A stretch of DNA of 64,000 nucleotides from Bryobacteraceae bacterium. GTDB taxonomy: Bacteria; Acidobacteriota; Terriglobia; Bryobacterales; Bryobacteraceae. Below are positions 1 to 7,216 of the stretch, one piece after another. The position numbers and the translations under genes were made by a program. Location: assembly GCA_030041495.1 (NCBI GenBank), contig JASHNT010000122.1, positions 1 to 64,000 of the forward strand. Direction: 5' to 3'. Under the pieces are notes generated by a model. It was not told where the DNA came from, did no database searches, and was given only the letters and a program-made list of their open reading frames with translations. Positions within the stretch are counted from its first letter, which is position 1; every line of letters begins with the position of its first letter.

Positions 1-1086
1 GACGGAAAGGTCCAAGGCATTCGAGAAGTCCGAAATCTGCACGTCGCGCATGCGCGACTGCACATGCACCGGACCCACCAGGTTGGACGCGTTGAAATTG
101 CGTAGCGGCATGCGAACGTCGCCGGGAACGCCCTCCGCGCTGAACTCACTTTGCGGTCCGGTCAGGTGTATCGAGCCATTAAGATTGTGAAATTCGACGT
201 TACCGGTGTAGAAGCCGTTGATGGTCACCGGGCCGCTGATCTGCTCCAGGTCGATATCCGATCCGCTGCCTTTCAGATCCAGCGAGCTTTTGAGGTTTAC
301 TGCGCGCACGATGTCGCTGCGGGTCAAGTCCAGACGCGCCGGACCTCCCAGGTTCTCCAGGCGCACTCCGGCGCGTTCGGAGGTGATATCCACCGTGCCG
401 TCGATATCGTGAATGTCGAAATCGCCGTCGCGCCCGTGCGCTTCAATCGAGGCTCCCTTGGGCACCGTGATCTCCATGTCTTCGCTGACACGGCGCAAGC
501 CGGAGGCGCGATTCTGATTGGTGCGGATGATGACGGTTCCGGAATCGCCGGCGACCTCCAGCGGGGCCTCGTTATTGGCGCGGTCCGCGCCTTCCTGGTC
601 CATGCTGCGGATGGTCTTGTGGCCGGTGATCTTAACGCTGGGCGAGCCGCTTGCCGCATCTGCTCCCACAATGCGGGCGTTGCCGCGAAAACTTTCGATC
701 ACCACGCGCGGCGCTTTCACGCAGGTTTTTTCGGCGCTGACCGGATAGTCGTAGCTTTCACCGAACACGTCCAGTCCGCCGAATTCGATGGTTCCGGGGA
801 ACCATCCCGAATAATTGTGCACCGCGTGCAAGGTCGATCCACACAAGCACAGAAACACAATCAGCACCCACTCCCCGGGCGAAACGCCATGCGCGGGAAG
901 CGGCTGTTTGCTCGCGGCCCAGAACAGAATTTCGGCGCCGCGCAGCACGCCCCACAAAATCAGCAGGAGCGGCCAGAAGTTGGCCAGATAATCCATCAGC
1001 CGCAGGTCGGGATAAACGTTGCGCGCCAGGAAGATTAATCCCAAGCCGATCAACAGCAGTGGCGCGAATAGGGAACCTCGTCTCAT
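1..1086 (-). CDS. LiaF-like membrane protein with DUF4097-type repeats (3' end cut by window)
   Basis: The frame is open from ATG at 1086 to the window edge (362 codons, no stop), so the C-terminus is missing. A short cytoplasmic start leads into hydrophobic segments at about residues 6-20 and 35-52, resembling the LiaI/LiaF-type transmembrane region, and another near residues 75-90. The rest is rich in alternating beta strands with recurring I-x-G/N and D-I-x-G-x-V turns, as in DUF4097 adhesin-like beta-helices. An AAGGA Shine-Dalgarno lies just upstream of the ATG. It is the last visible gene of the sigma/anti-sigma operon, 25 bp after a small DUF5668-like protein. A role in envelope-stress sensing is inferred from LiaF-like relatives and from the operon; it is not shown. 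Confidence 0.7.
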   Translation of the reverse strand, partial: MRRGSLFAPLLLIGLGLIFLARNVYPDLRLMDYLANFWPLLLILWGVLRGAEILFWAASKQPLPAHGVSPGEWVLIVFLCLCGSTLHAVHNYSGWFPGTIEFGGLDVFGESYDYPVSAEKTCVKAPRVVIESFRGNARIVGADAASGSPSVKITGHKTIRSMDQEGADRANNEAPLEVAGDSGTVIIRTNQNRASGLRRVSEDMEITVPKGASIEAHGRDGDFDIHDIDGTVDITSERAGVRLENLGGPARLDLTRSDIVRAVNLKSSLDLKGSGSDIDLEQISGPVTINGFYTGNVEFHNLNGSIHLTGPQSEFSAEGVPGDVRMPLRNFNASNLVGPVHVQSRMRDVQISDFSNALDLSV

Positions 1087-1110
1087 TGCTTCCTTGTCGA
1101 CAAAGCCGGC

Positions 1111-1311
1111 TCAGGCTCTCCTGGCCGAGACGAACTCAAGCATCTTGCACAATCCGAATACGATCAGCAGCACCGGCCAGGTTCGCCCGAAATTGATCGA
1201 CTCCAGATAATCCAGCGTCAACAGCACCCCCAGAGTGGTCAGCACTGCCGGGCCGGTCAAGGCGCGCATCAGGGGCGGATTCGGGGTGGGCGTCGGAGGC
1301 GCCGGATTCAT
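1111..1311 (-). CDS. Small DUF5668/LiaF-type transmembrane protein
   Basis: The product is 66 aa with a proline-rich cytoplasmic start and two hydrophobic stretches (about residues 20-35 and 45-58) ending in a basic tail. This matches the repeated transmembrane unit found in its upstream neighbour (FWPMLLIGAG there, TWPVLLIVFG here). Its ATG overlaps the stop of the upstream gene by 4 nt (ATGA), so translational coupling is likely. Its function is unknown. It probably sits in the inner membrane with the two neighbouring proteins of the same fold. Confidence 0.72.
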   Translation of the reverse strand: MNPAPPTPTPNPPLMRALTGPAVLTTLGVLLTLDYLESINFGRTWPVLLIVFGLCKMLEFVSARRA

Positions 1312-1997
1312 TGCTGCGGTGCTCCTTGTTGCGAGCTCGCGGCCGGTTGCGAGCCAGCGCGGGTTTGCGAGCCGGAGCGCGCGGCGAAACGGTTGTACAG
1401 CATGTAAACGCCGGCTCCGATCAACAGCATCGGCCAGAAGCGCAGGATCTTGCGTAGCTCCAGGATGCGCAGATTGTCGAGCAGCAGGACCGTTCCCAGC
1501 ACGATCAGAATCACGGGAATCGCGGGAAAGCGCGCGCCGCGCACGGGGACTAAGCTCGAGAGCTCATCGACGGGCTGACCGAGTTGGCGCTGGCGCGCGG
1601 TGTGGTAAGCCTCGAAGGGCATGTAGGCCCAGAAGGCTGCGATCATCATGCCCACCAGAGGCTCGAAGCCTCCGGCCGCGTCGTTGTTGATGATGGAGAA
1701 TCCCAGCGCGATCACCGCCACGTGGATGAAGCCTTTGGCGTACTGCCCGTTGTAGATCGCTCCCACGCCGGGAATCAAGCCCAGCCAGAAGGCGGCCGCC
1801 GGCGAAACTCCCGCGGCGGAGGATGGGGCGCGGTACGCACCTGCGCCAGGCGGGGGAGCGCTGTAGGGAGAAGAAGGAGCGCCCTCCACCGGAGCATGCT
1901 CCTTGCAGTACATCGCTCCATGCGACCGATGCACCTCGCTCTCGGCGAGCGCCCTGCCGCAAGCGCGGCAGTATCCGGCAATGGTCGCCTCACTCAT
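1308..1997 (-). CDS. B-box-like zinc finger plus DUF5668 membrane protein
   Basis: The protein is 229 aa. Residues 9-35 hold a Cys/His zinc-binding pattern (CRACG, then H-x-S-H and C-K-E-H) like B-box-type zinc fingers. A Pro/Ala-rich linker follows. Residues about 68-125 resemble TM2/DUF5683-type double-membrane segments (GLIPGVGAIYNGQYAKG), and residues about 155-205 carry a LiaF/DUF5668 transmembrane pair. The gene follows the anti-sigma gene in the same operon and ends in a 4-nt overlap with the next gene. The region just upstream of its start is an unusual repeat that copies the start codon (listed separately). The family is common in acidobacteria; its function is unknown. Confidence 0.75.
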   Translation of the reverse strand: MSEATIAGYCRACGRALAESEVHRSHGAMYCKEHAPVEGAPSSPYSAPPPGAGAYRAPSSAAGVSPAAAFWLGLIPGVGAIYNGQYAKGFIHVAVIALGFSIINNDAAGGFEPLVGMMIAAFWAYMPFEAYHTARQRQLGQPVDELSSLVPVRGARFPAIPVILIVLGTVLLLDNLRILELRKILRFWPMLLIGAGVYMLYNRFAARSGSQTRAGSQPAASSQQGAPQQ

Positions 1998-2051
1998 CTG
2001 TCTTCACGCCTCTCACTTCCCTCGCCTCTCACTTCGCGCCTCACTCATTTC
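1986..2051 (-). repeat. Start-codon-duplicating repeat between anti-sigma gene and B-box gene
   Basis: The first 12 nt of the downstream gene (plus-strand positions 1986-1997, including its ATG) recur exactly at 2037-2048. Between them a 13-bp unit is repeated at 2007-2019 and 2023-2035. Read on the minus strand this gives small ORFs: ATG at 2048 encodes 11 codons beginning MSEA (stop 2013-2015), and GTG at 2032 encodes 12 codons whose TGA (1994-1996) overlaps the true ATG at 1997 as ATGA. Whether they are translated is unknown. Confidence 0.6.
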
Positions 2052-2057
2052 CCAAGC

Positions 2058-2618
2058 TTATTTCGAATTCCGCGGCGGCTGATTCTGCGTATCGGGAGCG
2101 TCGGCCTGCCACTCGCTCAACCGTGTCTGAATCTCATACACCAGCCGGATGTTCTCGTACGACTTTACCCCACGCTCCCACATCCGGTTCACCCCGTTCT
2201 CGGCAATCGTGTAGACCTTCACCGGATCGAGACGGGAGGCGGTCAACTGGTGCATCTGCGGCTCCAGCATAAAGAACGACAGCGCCGCCGCGCCCATGCC
2301 CATCACCAGACGGGGTTGCAGAATCGGCTCCAGCCATCCGCCCAGGACGCGCCCGAAAAGCCGGCGCGCCAGGCTCGGCTTCATGACCGGCAGATGGAAC
2401 AGGATGCGGTTCACCAATTCCGGAGGAGCTTCCAGGACGGCCGTCCGCGCGAGGAATGCGACCGCGGCGGAGGAATCCTGCGCCAGATCCCGGCAGCCTG
2501 CGCAGGACTGCAGATGATTCTCCAGCGCCGCTCGCACGGGGCCGGCCAAGGTGCCGTCGACGTATTCGGCGAGCAGGATCTCGGCGTCGGAGCAAAACAT
2601 CTTGTCCTGCGGCGTCAT
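2058..2618 (-). CDS. Anti-sigma factor with zf-HC2 domain
   Basis: The product is 186 aa. The N-terminal anti-sigma domain has the zinc motif H35-x3-C39-x2-C42 after an acidic helix (residues 10-35), as in ZAS/zf-HC2 proteins that bind the cognate ECF sigma factor. A hydrophobic segment near residues 104-120 is a probable membrane anchor, and the C-terminal 65 residues would be exported. It lies directly downstream of the ECF sigma gene, so it is the likely partner. Its ATG overlaps the stop of an intervening repeat-encoded mini-ORF by 4 nt, which is atypical for this gene pair. Confidence 0.85.
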   Translation of the reverse strand: MTPQDKMFCSDAEILLAEYVDGTLAGPVRAALENHLQSCAGCRDLAQDSSAAVAFLARTAVLEAPPELVNRILFHLPVMKPSLARRLFGRVLGGWLEPILQPRLVMGMGAAALSFFMLEPQMHQLTASRLDPVKVYTIAENGVNRMWERGVKSYENIRLVYEIQTRLSEWQADAPDTQNQPPRNSK

Positions 2619-2737
2619 TTTCTCGAGCCTTCCGCCTCCGGCGTCATCCGCTTTGAACCTTCCGCCTCCGGCGTCATCTGCTTTGAACCTTCCGCCTCCG
2701 GCGTCATCCGCTTTGAACCTTCCGCCTCCGGCGTCAT
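2615..2737 (-). CDS. Tandem-repeat mini-ORF bridging sigma and anti-sigma genes
   Basis: A 30-bp repeat is present in four copies (starting at 2737, 2707, 2677 and 2647 on the minus strand), the last only 29 bp before the anti-sigma ATG. Read from ATG 2737 it encodes 40 aa as four copies of a decapeptide, MTPEAEGSK(R/Q), the last ending SRK. Its start overlaps the sigma stop (ATGA, 2734-2737) and its stop overlaps the anti-sigma start (ATGA, 2615-2618). Each unit carries purine-rich GGAGGCGGAAGG, which could act as a Shine-Dalgarno for the next ATG. The repeat resembles the anti-sigma start itself (MTPQDK). Translation is plausible but unproven; the alternative is a fused anti-sigma start broken by 1 nt. 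Confidence 0.5.
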   Translation of the reverse strand: MTPEAEGSKRMTPEAEGSKQMTPEAEGSKRMTPEAEGSRK

Positions 2738-3393
2738 ATCGCGACCTTCTGCTTGCGCAGGATCCGGGTCAGCTCCGCGCGGCCGCGGTTAAGCCGCGAT
2801 TTCACTGTTCCTTCCGGGACGTTCAGCACTTGGGCGATTTCTTTGTACTCCATCTCCTCCAGATCCCGCAAGATTAACGTCTCGCGCAATTCCGGCGACA
2901 GCTTCTGCAGAGCGCCCTGCAGCACCTCGCTGGCCTCGCGTCCGGCGAGCAAACCCTCGGTGCGGGCTGAGGCTGCCTGCGTTTCGATCATCGGAAGTTG
3001 CTCCTCGATCGAATCCGTCGCCCGCTCCAGCTTGGTGCGCCGGTAATGGTCGATCAGCAGGTTGCGGGTCAACCTGGACAGCCAGACCATGAACGATCCT
3101 TCGCCGGCGCGGAAACTTTTGAGCGACCGGAACACCCGCAGAAATACTTCCTGCGTCAGGTCTTGCGACTCTTGAACCGAGGACGTGAAACGGCAACAAA
3201 TGGCGTACACACGGCGGGTATGGATCTTCACCAGATCCTCCCAGGCGGCCTCCTCACCGCCCAGGCACCGCTCGATGAGCTGGATATCCTGGTCCAAGCC
3301 CGGCCTACGCCGTTCGCCTCCGAACGCACTACCCGCCCAGGCGGCTGCCGGGCTTGGCGTGATAACCTGTGCAACTGTGGCAATCGATGCCAT
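2734..3393 (-). CDS. ECF (extracytoplasmic function) sigma-70 family factor
   Basis: The protein is 219 aa with sigma region 2 at about residues 45-110 (DLTQEVFLRVFRSL; then WLSRLTRNLLIDHYRR) and region 4 at about 160-212 (EMEYKEIAQVLNVPEGTVKSRLNRGR, a helix-turn-helix recognising the -35 element). Region 1.1 and region 3 are absent, as expected for an ECF factor. The N-terminal 30 residues are non-conserved, so a start further inside is possible. It heads the operon with the anti-sigma factor and LiaF-like membrane proteins, which suggests an envelope signal. A 6-bp inverted repeat lies upstream in the intergenic region. Confidence 0.88.
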   Translation of the reverse strand: MASIATVAQVITPSPAAAWAGSAFGGERRRPGLDQDIQLIERCLGGEEAAWEDLVKIHTRRVYAICCRFTSSVQESQDLTQEVFLRVFRSLKSFRAGEGSFMVWLSRLTRNLLIDHYRRTKLERATDSIEEQLPMIETQAASARTEGLLAGREASEVLQGALQKLSPELRETLILRDLEEMEYKEIAQVLNVPEGTVKSRLNRGRAELTRILRKQKVAI

Positions 3394-3543
3394 GAAGTCC
3401 TCGTCCCCGCGATCCTCTAAGAACGGCTCGTTTCCGGAGCATCACGTTCCATTTAAGGGAACGAAAATCCGTCATGGGAAGTTCGATCTACATTCTAACC
3501 CTTTCGGGGCACCGCCCCCTGCCGTTTGGGGAGGTCAGCTGGA
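3394..3543. promoter_or_regulatory. Intergenic region between ECF sigma gene and flippase-like gene
   Basis: This divergent region must carry the promoters for the minus-strand sigma operon and the plus-strand membrane protein. It holds a perfect inverted repeat, CGTTCC at 3445-3450 and GGAACG at 3458-3463, with a 7-nt AT-rich spacer. GGAAC is also the classical -35 core of ECF promoters, so autoregulation is possible, but I do not see a well-spaced -10 partner. No gene is evident. Confidence 0.3.
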
Positions 3544-4590
3544 TTGAAGACCCGATGGAGCTTACCGCTGGGTCTTGCGCTTACCCTGGCCGCCTTGGCC
3601 CTGGTGCTATCCCGCTGGCGGACCTCCGGGTTCTCCTGGCATAAATTCGTAGCCACACTGGGAACGGTGGATTGGAACTGGCTCACGCTGGCTTTGATGC
3701 TGATTCTGGCTACCTACTTTGGACGCGCTCTACGCTGGGAGGTAATGCTTCGGCCACTAGCGCGGAGGGTCGATTTTACACGCCTGCTGAGCGCGACCTG
3801 TATCGGGTTCACCGCGGTGGTCCTGTTCGGGCGGGCGGGTGAGCCGGTGCGCCCCTACCTGATTGCACGCAACCAAGGCGTGTCGTTTTCGAGCCAGGTG
3901 GCGGCGTGGGTGGTGGAGCGGATTCTGGACATTTTGATGATCCTGATCATTTTCGGCGTGGCTCTGACGCAGGTCTCGCACTCCGAGATCCGCTCCAGCC
4001 CGCGGATCGCGATCATCCTGCAGGCGGGAGGGGCCGCAGCCGGGATTACCGGAGCGGCCTGTCTGGCGCTATTGGCCGGATTGCGACAATTCAGGGGCAG
4101 GGTGCAGGAGCGGCTGCTGGATGCGCTTGCGTTCCTTCCGGATGCGGTCCGTGGGCGAGTCGCGACCTTTCTGGCGGCCTTTGGCGAGGGGGCGCAGAGC
4201 ACCCGAAGCTCTTCTTTCACGTTGCTGCTGCTGGTCTACAGCATGCTGGAATGGCTGGTGATTGTGTGGTGCTTCTATTGTGTGTTTCGGGCGTTTCCGG
4301 CGACGGCCGGTCTGGGATTCGCCGACATCATCATCGTGCTAGGGTTCATCAGCTTCGGGAGCGTAGTGCAGATACCGGGCGTGGGTGGGGGGATGCAAAT
4401 CGTTACCGTGCTTGTGCTTACAGAGTTTTACGGGGTTGGCCTGGAAGCCGCATCGAGTATCGCTCTGATGCTGTGGTTGATCAACTTTTTCATCATCGTG
4501 CCCGTGGGTGTGGCTTTGGCCTTCCACGAAGGGATTAAATGGCGTAGCCTAAGGAACATAAACTCAAGCGCGCAGGCATCGGGGGCGTAA
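3544..4590 (+). CDS. Lysylphosphatidylglycerol synthase TM-region / flippase-like membrane protein
   Basis: The product is about 348 aa with seven or eight hydrophobic segments and no soluble domain. It matches the UPF0104/LPG_synthase_TM family (AglD/MprF flippase-like). Conserved marks include a FGRAGEPVRPYLIAR segment near residue 98 and GxGGGMQIVTV near residue 280. Family members are inner-membrane proteins linked to lipid or glycolipid transfer. I place the start at TTG 3544 because GGGGAGG at 3528-3534 is well spaced for it; an upstream TTG at 3526 would precede that site. The stop is 1 nt before nrdR, so the two may be cotranscribed. Confidence 0.75.
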   Translation: MKTRWSLPLGLALTLAALALVLSRWRTSGFSWHKFVATLGTVDWNWLTLALMLILATYFGRALRWEVMLRPLARRVDFTRLLSATCIGFTAVVLFGRAGEPVRPYLIARNQGVSFSSQVAAWVVERILDILMILIIFGVALTQVSHSEIRSSPRIAIILQAGGAAAGITGAACLALLAGLRQFRGRVQERLLDALAFLPDAVRGRVATFLAAFGEGAQSTRSSSFTLLLLVYSMLEWLVIVWCFYCVFRAFPATAGLGFADIIIVLGFISFGSVVQIPGVGGGMQIVTVLVLTEFYGVGLEAASSIALMLWLINFFIIVPVGVALAFHEGIKWRSLRNINSSAQASGA

Positions 4591-4591
4591 G

Positions 4592-5050
4592 ATGAACTGT
4601 CCGTTTTGCGGCCATAAGCAGGATCGGGTCATCGACTCCCGCGAAAGCAAGGAGGGCGACGTCGTCCGCCGGCGCCGGGAATGTCTCAAATGTGCAAGAA
4701 GATTCACGACTTACGAGCGCAGCGATGAGATCCCCTACATGGTGGTCAAGCGCGACGGACGGCGCGAGAAATTCGACCGGCAGAAGATCCTGGAAGGGCT
4801 CTTGAAAGCCTGCGAGAAACGGCCGGTGCCTATGCCCAAGCTGGCTGAGGTGGTAGATGAGGTCGAATCCAAGCTCGCCGATAACCCGGAGCGGGAGATT
4901 CCGACCACGGAGATCGGCGAGCTGCTGATGCGCCGCCTGCGCAGCCTGGATAAGATCGCCTACGTGCGCTTCGCCTCGGTGTATCGTGACTTTCAGGACG
5001 TGGAGGCCTTTCTGGTGGAATTAAAGGACCTGTTACAACGGCGTGGCTGA
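4592..5050 (+). CDS. nrdR: Transcriptional repressor NrdR
   Basis: The product is 152 aa, the usual size. An N-terminal zinc ribbon uses C3, C6, C31 and C34 (CPFC, then CLKC) and is followed by the arginine-rich stretch RRRREC. The ATP-cone domain begins near residue 48 (MVVKRDGRREKFDRQKI). NrdR binds NrdR boxes upstream of ribonucleotide reductase genes in response to dATP/ATP. No nrd gene is in the window. It begins 1 nt after the preceding membrane protein gene, and rpoD follows. Confidence 0.96.
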   Translation: MNCPFCGHKQDRVIDSRESKEGDVVRRRRECLKCARRFTTYERSDEIPYMVVKRDGRREKFDRQKILEGLLKACEKRPVPMPKLAEVVDEVESKLADNPEREIPTTEIGELLMRRLRSLDKIAYVRFASVYRDFQDVEAFLVELKDLLQRRG

Positions 5051-5110
5051 CTCCGCGGTACTAAATGCCTGTAACCCCCCGCCTCTAGAAACATCTTTTG
5101 CAATAGAGAC

Positions 5111-5139
5111 TTAACTTAGGCACGGAAGACTGTTATACT
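5111..5139 (+). promoter_or_regulatory. Candidate sigma-70 promoter for rpoD
   Basis: The -35 TTAACT (5111-5116) and -10 TATACT (5134-5139) are separated by exactly 17 nt. They match 4 of 6 and 5 of 6 consensus bases. The predicted start near 5146 leaves an untranslated leader of about 115 nt before the rpoD GTG. Confidence 0.6.
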
Positions 5140-5262
5140 AGGAGCGGCCGGATCTTTGGACGCCGCTAGAATACGCCCCCGGAGGGTGCAGCTGGAGCTT
5201 TGCAGGAATCCGTAAGTGTTAGTAAGGGTTGGCGTTAAGGTGTCCGCTCCTGAGCAGCTTTT

Positions 5263-6873
5263 GTGCGGAATGCCCCAACTCCGGGCTTCCACCAAGTGGT
5301 GGAATTCGAGACCCGGCGTACGGGCGAGGTGAATGCGGTGGATCATTTCGAAGACCAGTTTCTGGGTGAGGGGCACGAGCCCCTAGGGCTTCCTTTCGAC
5401 GAGGAAGCAAATTTCTTCCATCCCGAAGAGGTTCATGAGGGGGAAGAATTTGCGCCCGCGCACCCGGTTGAAGAGTCGATTTATACGGATGATCCGGTCC
5501 GCGTGTACCTGCGCGAGATGGGCGCCGTACCGCTGCTGACGCGTGAGGGCGAAGTCAATCTGGCTCGCCGCATGGAGCGCGGCAAGCTGCGCATGCAGAA
5601 AGCGATCAGCCGCTCGCCCCTGGTTCAAATGCGGGCTGTGGAGATCGCCGATCAGGTCAAGGCCGAGACCGAAGAGCTGGATGCGTTTGTCGATTTGGGA
5701 GGCGACCTGGAGGAGGAAAGCGCCGCCTACGCTAAGCGCCGCAATGAGGTCAAGAACAATCTTTTCGAGATTCCGGTTCTGTACAAGAAGCTGGAGCAAA
5801 TCTCGGCAAAACTCGAGGCGGTTCCGCTGAGCAACAAGAAGCTGCGCCGGCGCTGGAAGGTGCGGGCGGCTCGCGGGCGGGTCGAGGTTTCCCAGGCCAT
5901 CCGCAAGGTTCCGTTCTACATCTCGCAGTGGAAGCAGTTCAGCAAGGAAATCGAGCGCTGCGCGGAAGAGCTTTCGCACCTGGAGCAGGAGTTGCGTAAG
6001 CTGGAGGGACGTTCCAGCCAAACCGCGCAGGCCAAGGCTCGCGAGTTGAAGCGCGAGGTTCGCAAGCGGGAACAGGCGGCCGGCGCCGGGCTGACCGACC
6101 TGCGGCACACTCTTTCGGTGATTCGCCACGGCGAAATCGAAGCCGAGCGGGCGAAGAAAGATCTGGTGGAGGCCAACCTCCGCCTGGTGGTTTCGGTCGC
6201 CAAGAAGTACGTCAATCGCGGGCTGCACCTGCTCGACCTGATTCAGGAAGGCAACATCGGGTTGATGCGCGCGGCTGACAAATTCGAATACCGCCGCGGA
6301 TACAAATTTTCGACTTATGCAACCTGGTGGATTCGCCAGGCGATTACGCGCGCCATCGCGGATCAATCGCGCACCATCCGCATTCCCGTTCACATGAACG
6401 AGAGCATGAACAAGTTTCTCCGTGCAACCCGTGAGTTGGAGAAAGAGCTCGGCCGCGCGCCGACCAACGACGAGATCTCGCGCCGGATGGACATTCCGGT
6501 GGAGAAGGTGCAAAAGCTCAAGACCATTTCCCGCGACCCGGTGTCGCTGGAGACTCCGGTCGGCCGCGACGGCGAATCGGCGTTGGGCGACCTGATCGAA
6601 GACCGCTGGGTGGGCTCGCCAGTGGATTCGGTGATCGACACCAATGTGCGCGATGAGACCGCCAACATCCTCAAGACGCTTTCTCCCAAGGAGGAGAAGG
6701 TGATCCGCCTGCGCTTCGGCATCGGCTGCGAGCGGGAGCATACGCTTGAGGAGATCGGGCAGGAGTTCGATGTCACGCGCGAGCGGATTCGGCAGATCGA
6801 GGCGAAGGCTCTCCGGCAGCTTCGCTCGCCGGAGCGGGCGCGGCACCTGCGAGCGTTGCTCGCCGCGCGGTAA
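5263..6873 (+). CDS. rpoD: RNA polymerase primary sigma factor RpoD
   Basis: The product is up to 536 aa. Region 1.2 is near residues 75-110 ([21 protein letters not shown]), followed by a long charged non-conserved insert (about 115-290). Region 2 is at 300-375 ([42 protein letters not shown]), then region 3 and region 4 ([23 protein letters not shown]). No full region 1.1 is visible; an acidic stretch stands in its place. The start is uncertain: GTG 5263 is used because no ATG lies in frame for over 200 nt, and GTG codons a little further in are possible. It is probably driven by the promoter at 5111-5139. Confidence 0.93.
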   Translation: MRNAPTPGFHQVVEFETRRTGEVNAVDHFEDQFLGEGHEPLGLPFDEEANFFHPEEVHEGEEFAPAHPVEESIYTDDPVRVYLREMGAVPLLTREGEVNLARRMERGKLRMQKAISRSPLVQMRAVEIADQVKAETEELDAFVDLGGDLEEESAAYAKRRNEVKNNLFEIPVLYKKLEQISAKLEAVPLSNKKLRRRWKVRAARGRVEVSQAIRKVPFYISQWKQFSKEIERCAEELSHLEQELRKLEGRSSQTAQAKARELKREVRKREQAAGAGLTDLRHTLSVIRHGEIEAERAKKDLVEANLRLVVSVAKKYVNRGLHLLDLIQEGNIGLMRAADKFEYRRGYKFSTYATWWIRQAITRAIADQSRTIRIPVHMNESMNKFLRATRELEKELGRAPTNDEISRRMDIPVEKVQKLKTISRDPVSLETPVGRDGESALGDLIEDRWVGSPVDSVIDTNVRDETANILKTLSPKEEKVIRLRFGIGCEREHTLEEIGQEFDVTRERIRQIEAKALRQLRSPERARHLRALLAAR

Positions 6874-7087
6874 GAACGCTGGGCGCTTGGCCTCGTCCGT
6901 TTCCGTTGCCGCGGTTGAGTGACGCAATGAACAATTGAAGCTGCCGGTCGGTTTCTTTTTGCGACGCTTCTAGCCGGCGAATGTGCTTCTCGTTTTCCAC
7001 CAGAAGTTTCATTCCGGCTTGGATCAGCTTCCGTATCGCCGCAAGCTCGCGGTCATGCTGGTCGACGCGCTCCTTCAGCGTGGCCAT
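6773..7087 (-). CDS. Small coiled-coil protein, convergent with and overlapping rpoD
   Basis: The product is 104 aa. Residues 1-55 form a heptad-rich helix ([21 protein letters not shown]) ending in a T-D-R-Q-L-Q motif; the remainder is a low-complexity Ala/Pro/Gly tail. I chose ATG 7087 because GAGGATTCG precedes it; an ATG at 7114 would lie 5' of that site. The helical part resembles small proteins I have seen repeatedly in acidobacterial genomes, without known function. The last 101 bp are antisense to the end of rpoD, where the tail is least conserved, so the stop may have been extended by mutation. Confidence 0.55.
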   Translation of the reverse strand: MATLKERVDQHDRELAAIRKLIQAGMKLLVENEKHIRRLEASQKETDRQLQLFIASLNRGNGNGRGQAPSVLTARRATLAGAAPAPASEAAGEPSPRSAESARA

Positions 7088-7174
7088 CGAATCCTCAGTT
7101 TGCAATAGATTCATTTCTGCGACCAGAGCGCGGCTGGCGCTTCTAATGCGTAGAGGACCTCGATCTCCCTAATC

Positions 7175-7204
7175 TTGACGGAGATTGTGGGGAATTTCTA
7201 CAAT
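7175..7204 (+). promoter_or_regulatory. Promoter of the cysteine/sulfur-carrier operon
   Basis: The -35 TTGACG (7175-7180) and -10 TACAAT (7199-7204) have an 18-nt spacer and each matches 5 of 6 consensus bases. The predicted transcript starts near 7211, leaving only about six untranslated bases before the ATG at 7217. This also argues against the upstream TTG at 7175 being the start codon. Confidence 0.65.
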
Positions 7205-7216
7205 GGGGGAGCACGC

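Noticed and set aside
2628-2737. Possible CRISPR or mobile-element terminal repeats
   Set aside because: The 30-bp units are contiguous and contain start codons and ribosome-binding-like sequence; no spacers, transposase or target duplications are present.
5383-6927. Long open frame (about 514 codons) antisense to rpoD
   Set aside because: It mirrors rpoD codon for codon on the other strand, a GC-rich third-position effect, and has no recognisable domain or ribosome-binding site.
7175-7216. TTG 7175 as start of the CysM-like protein
   Set aside because: This TTG is the start of a good -35 box (TTGACG) with a matching -10 downstream, so it is unlikely to be in the mRNA.
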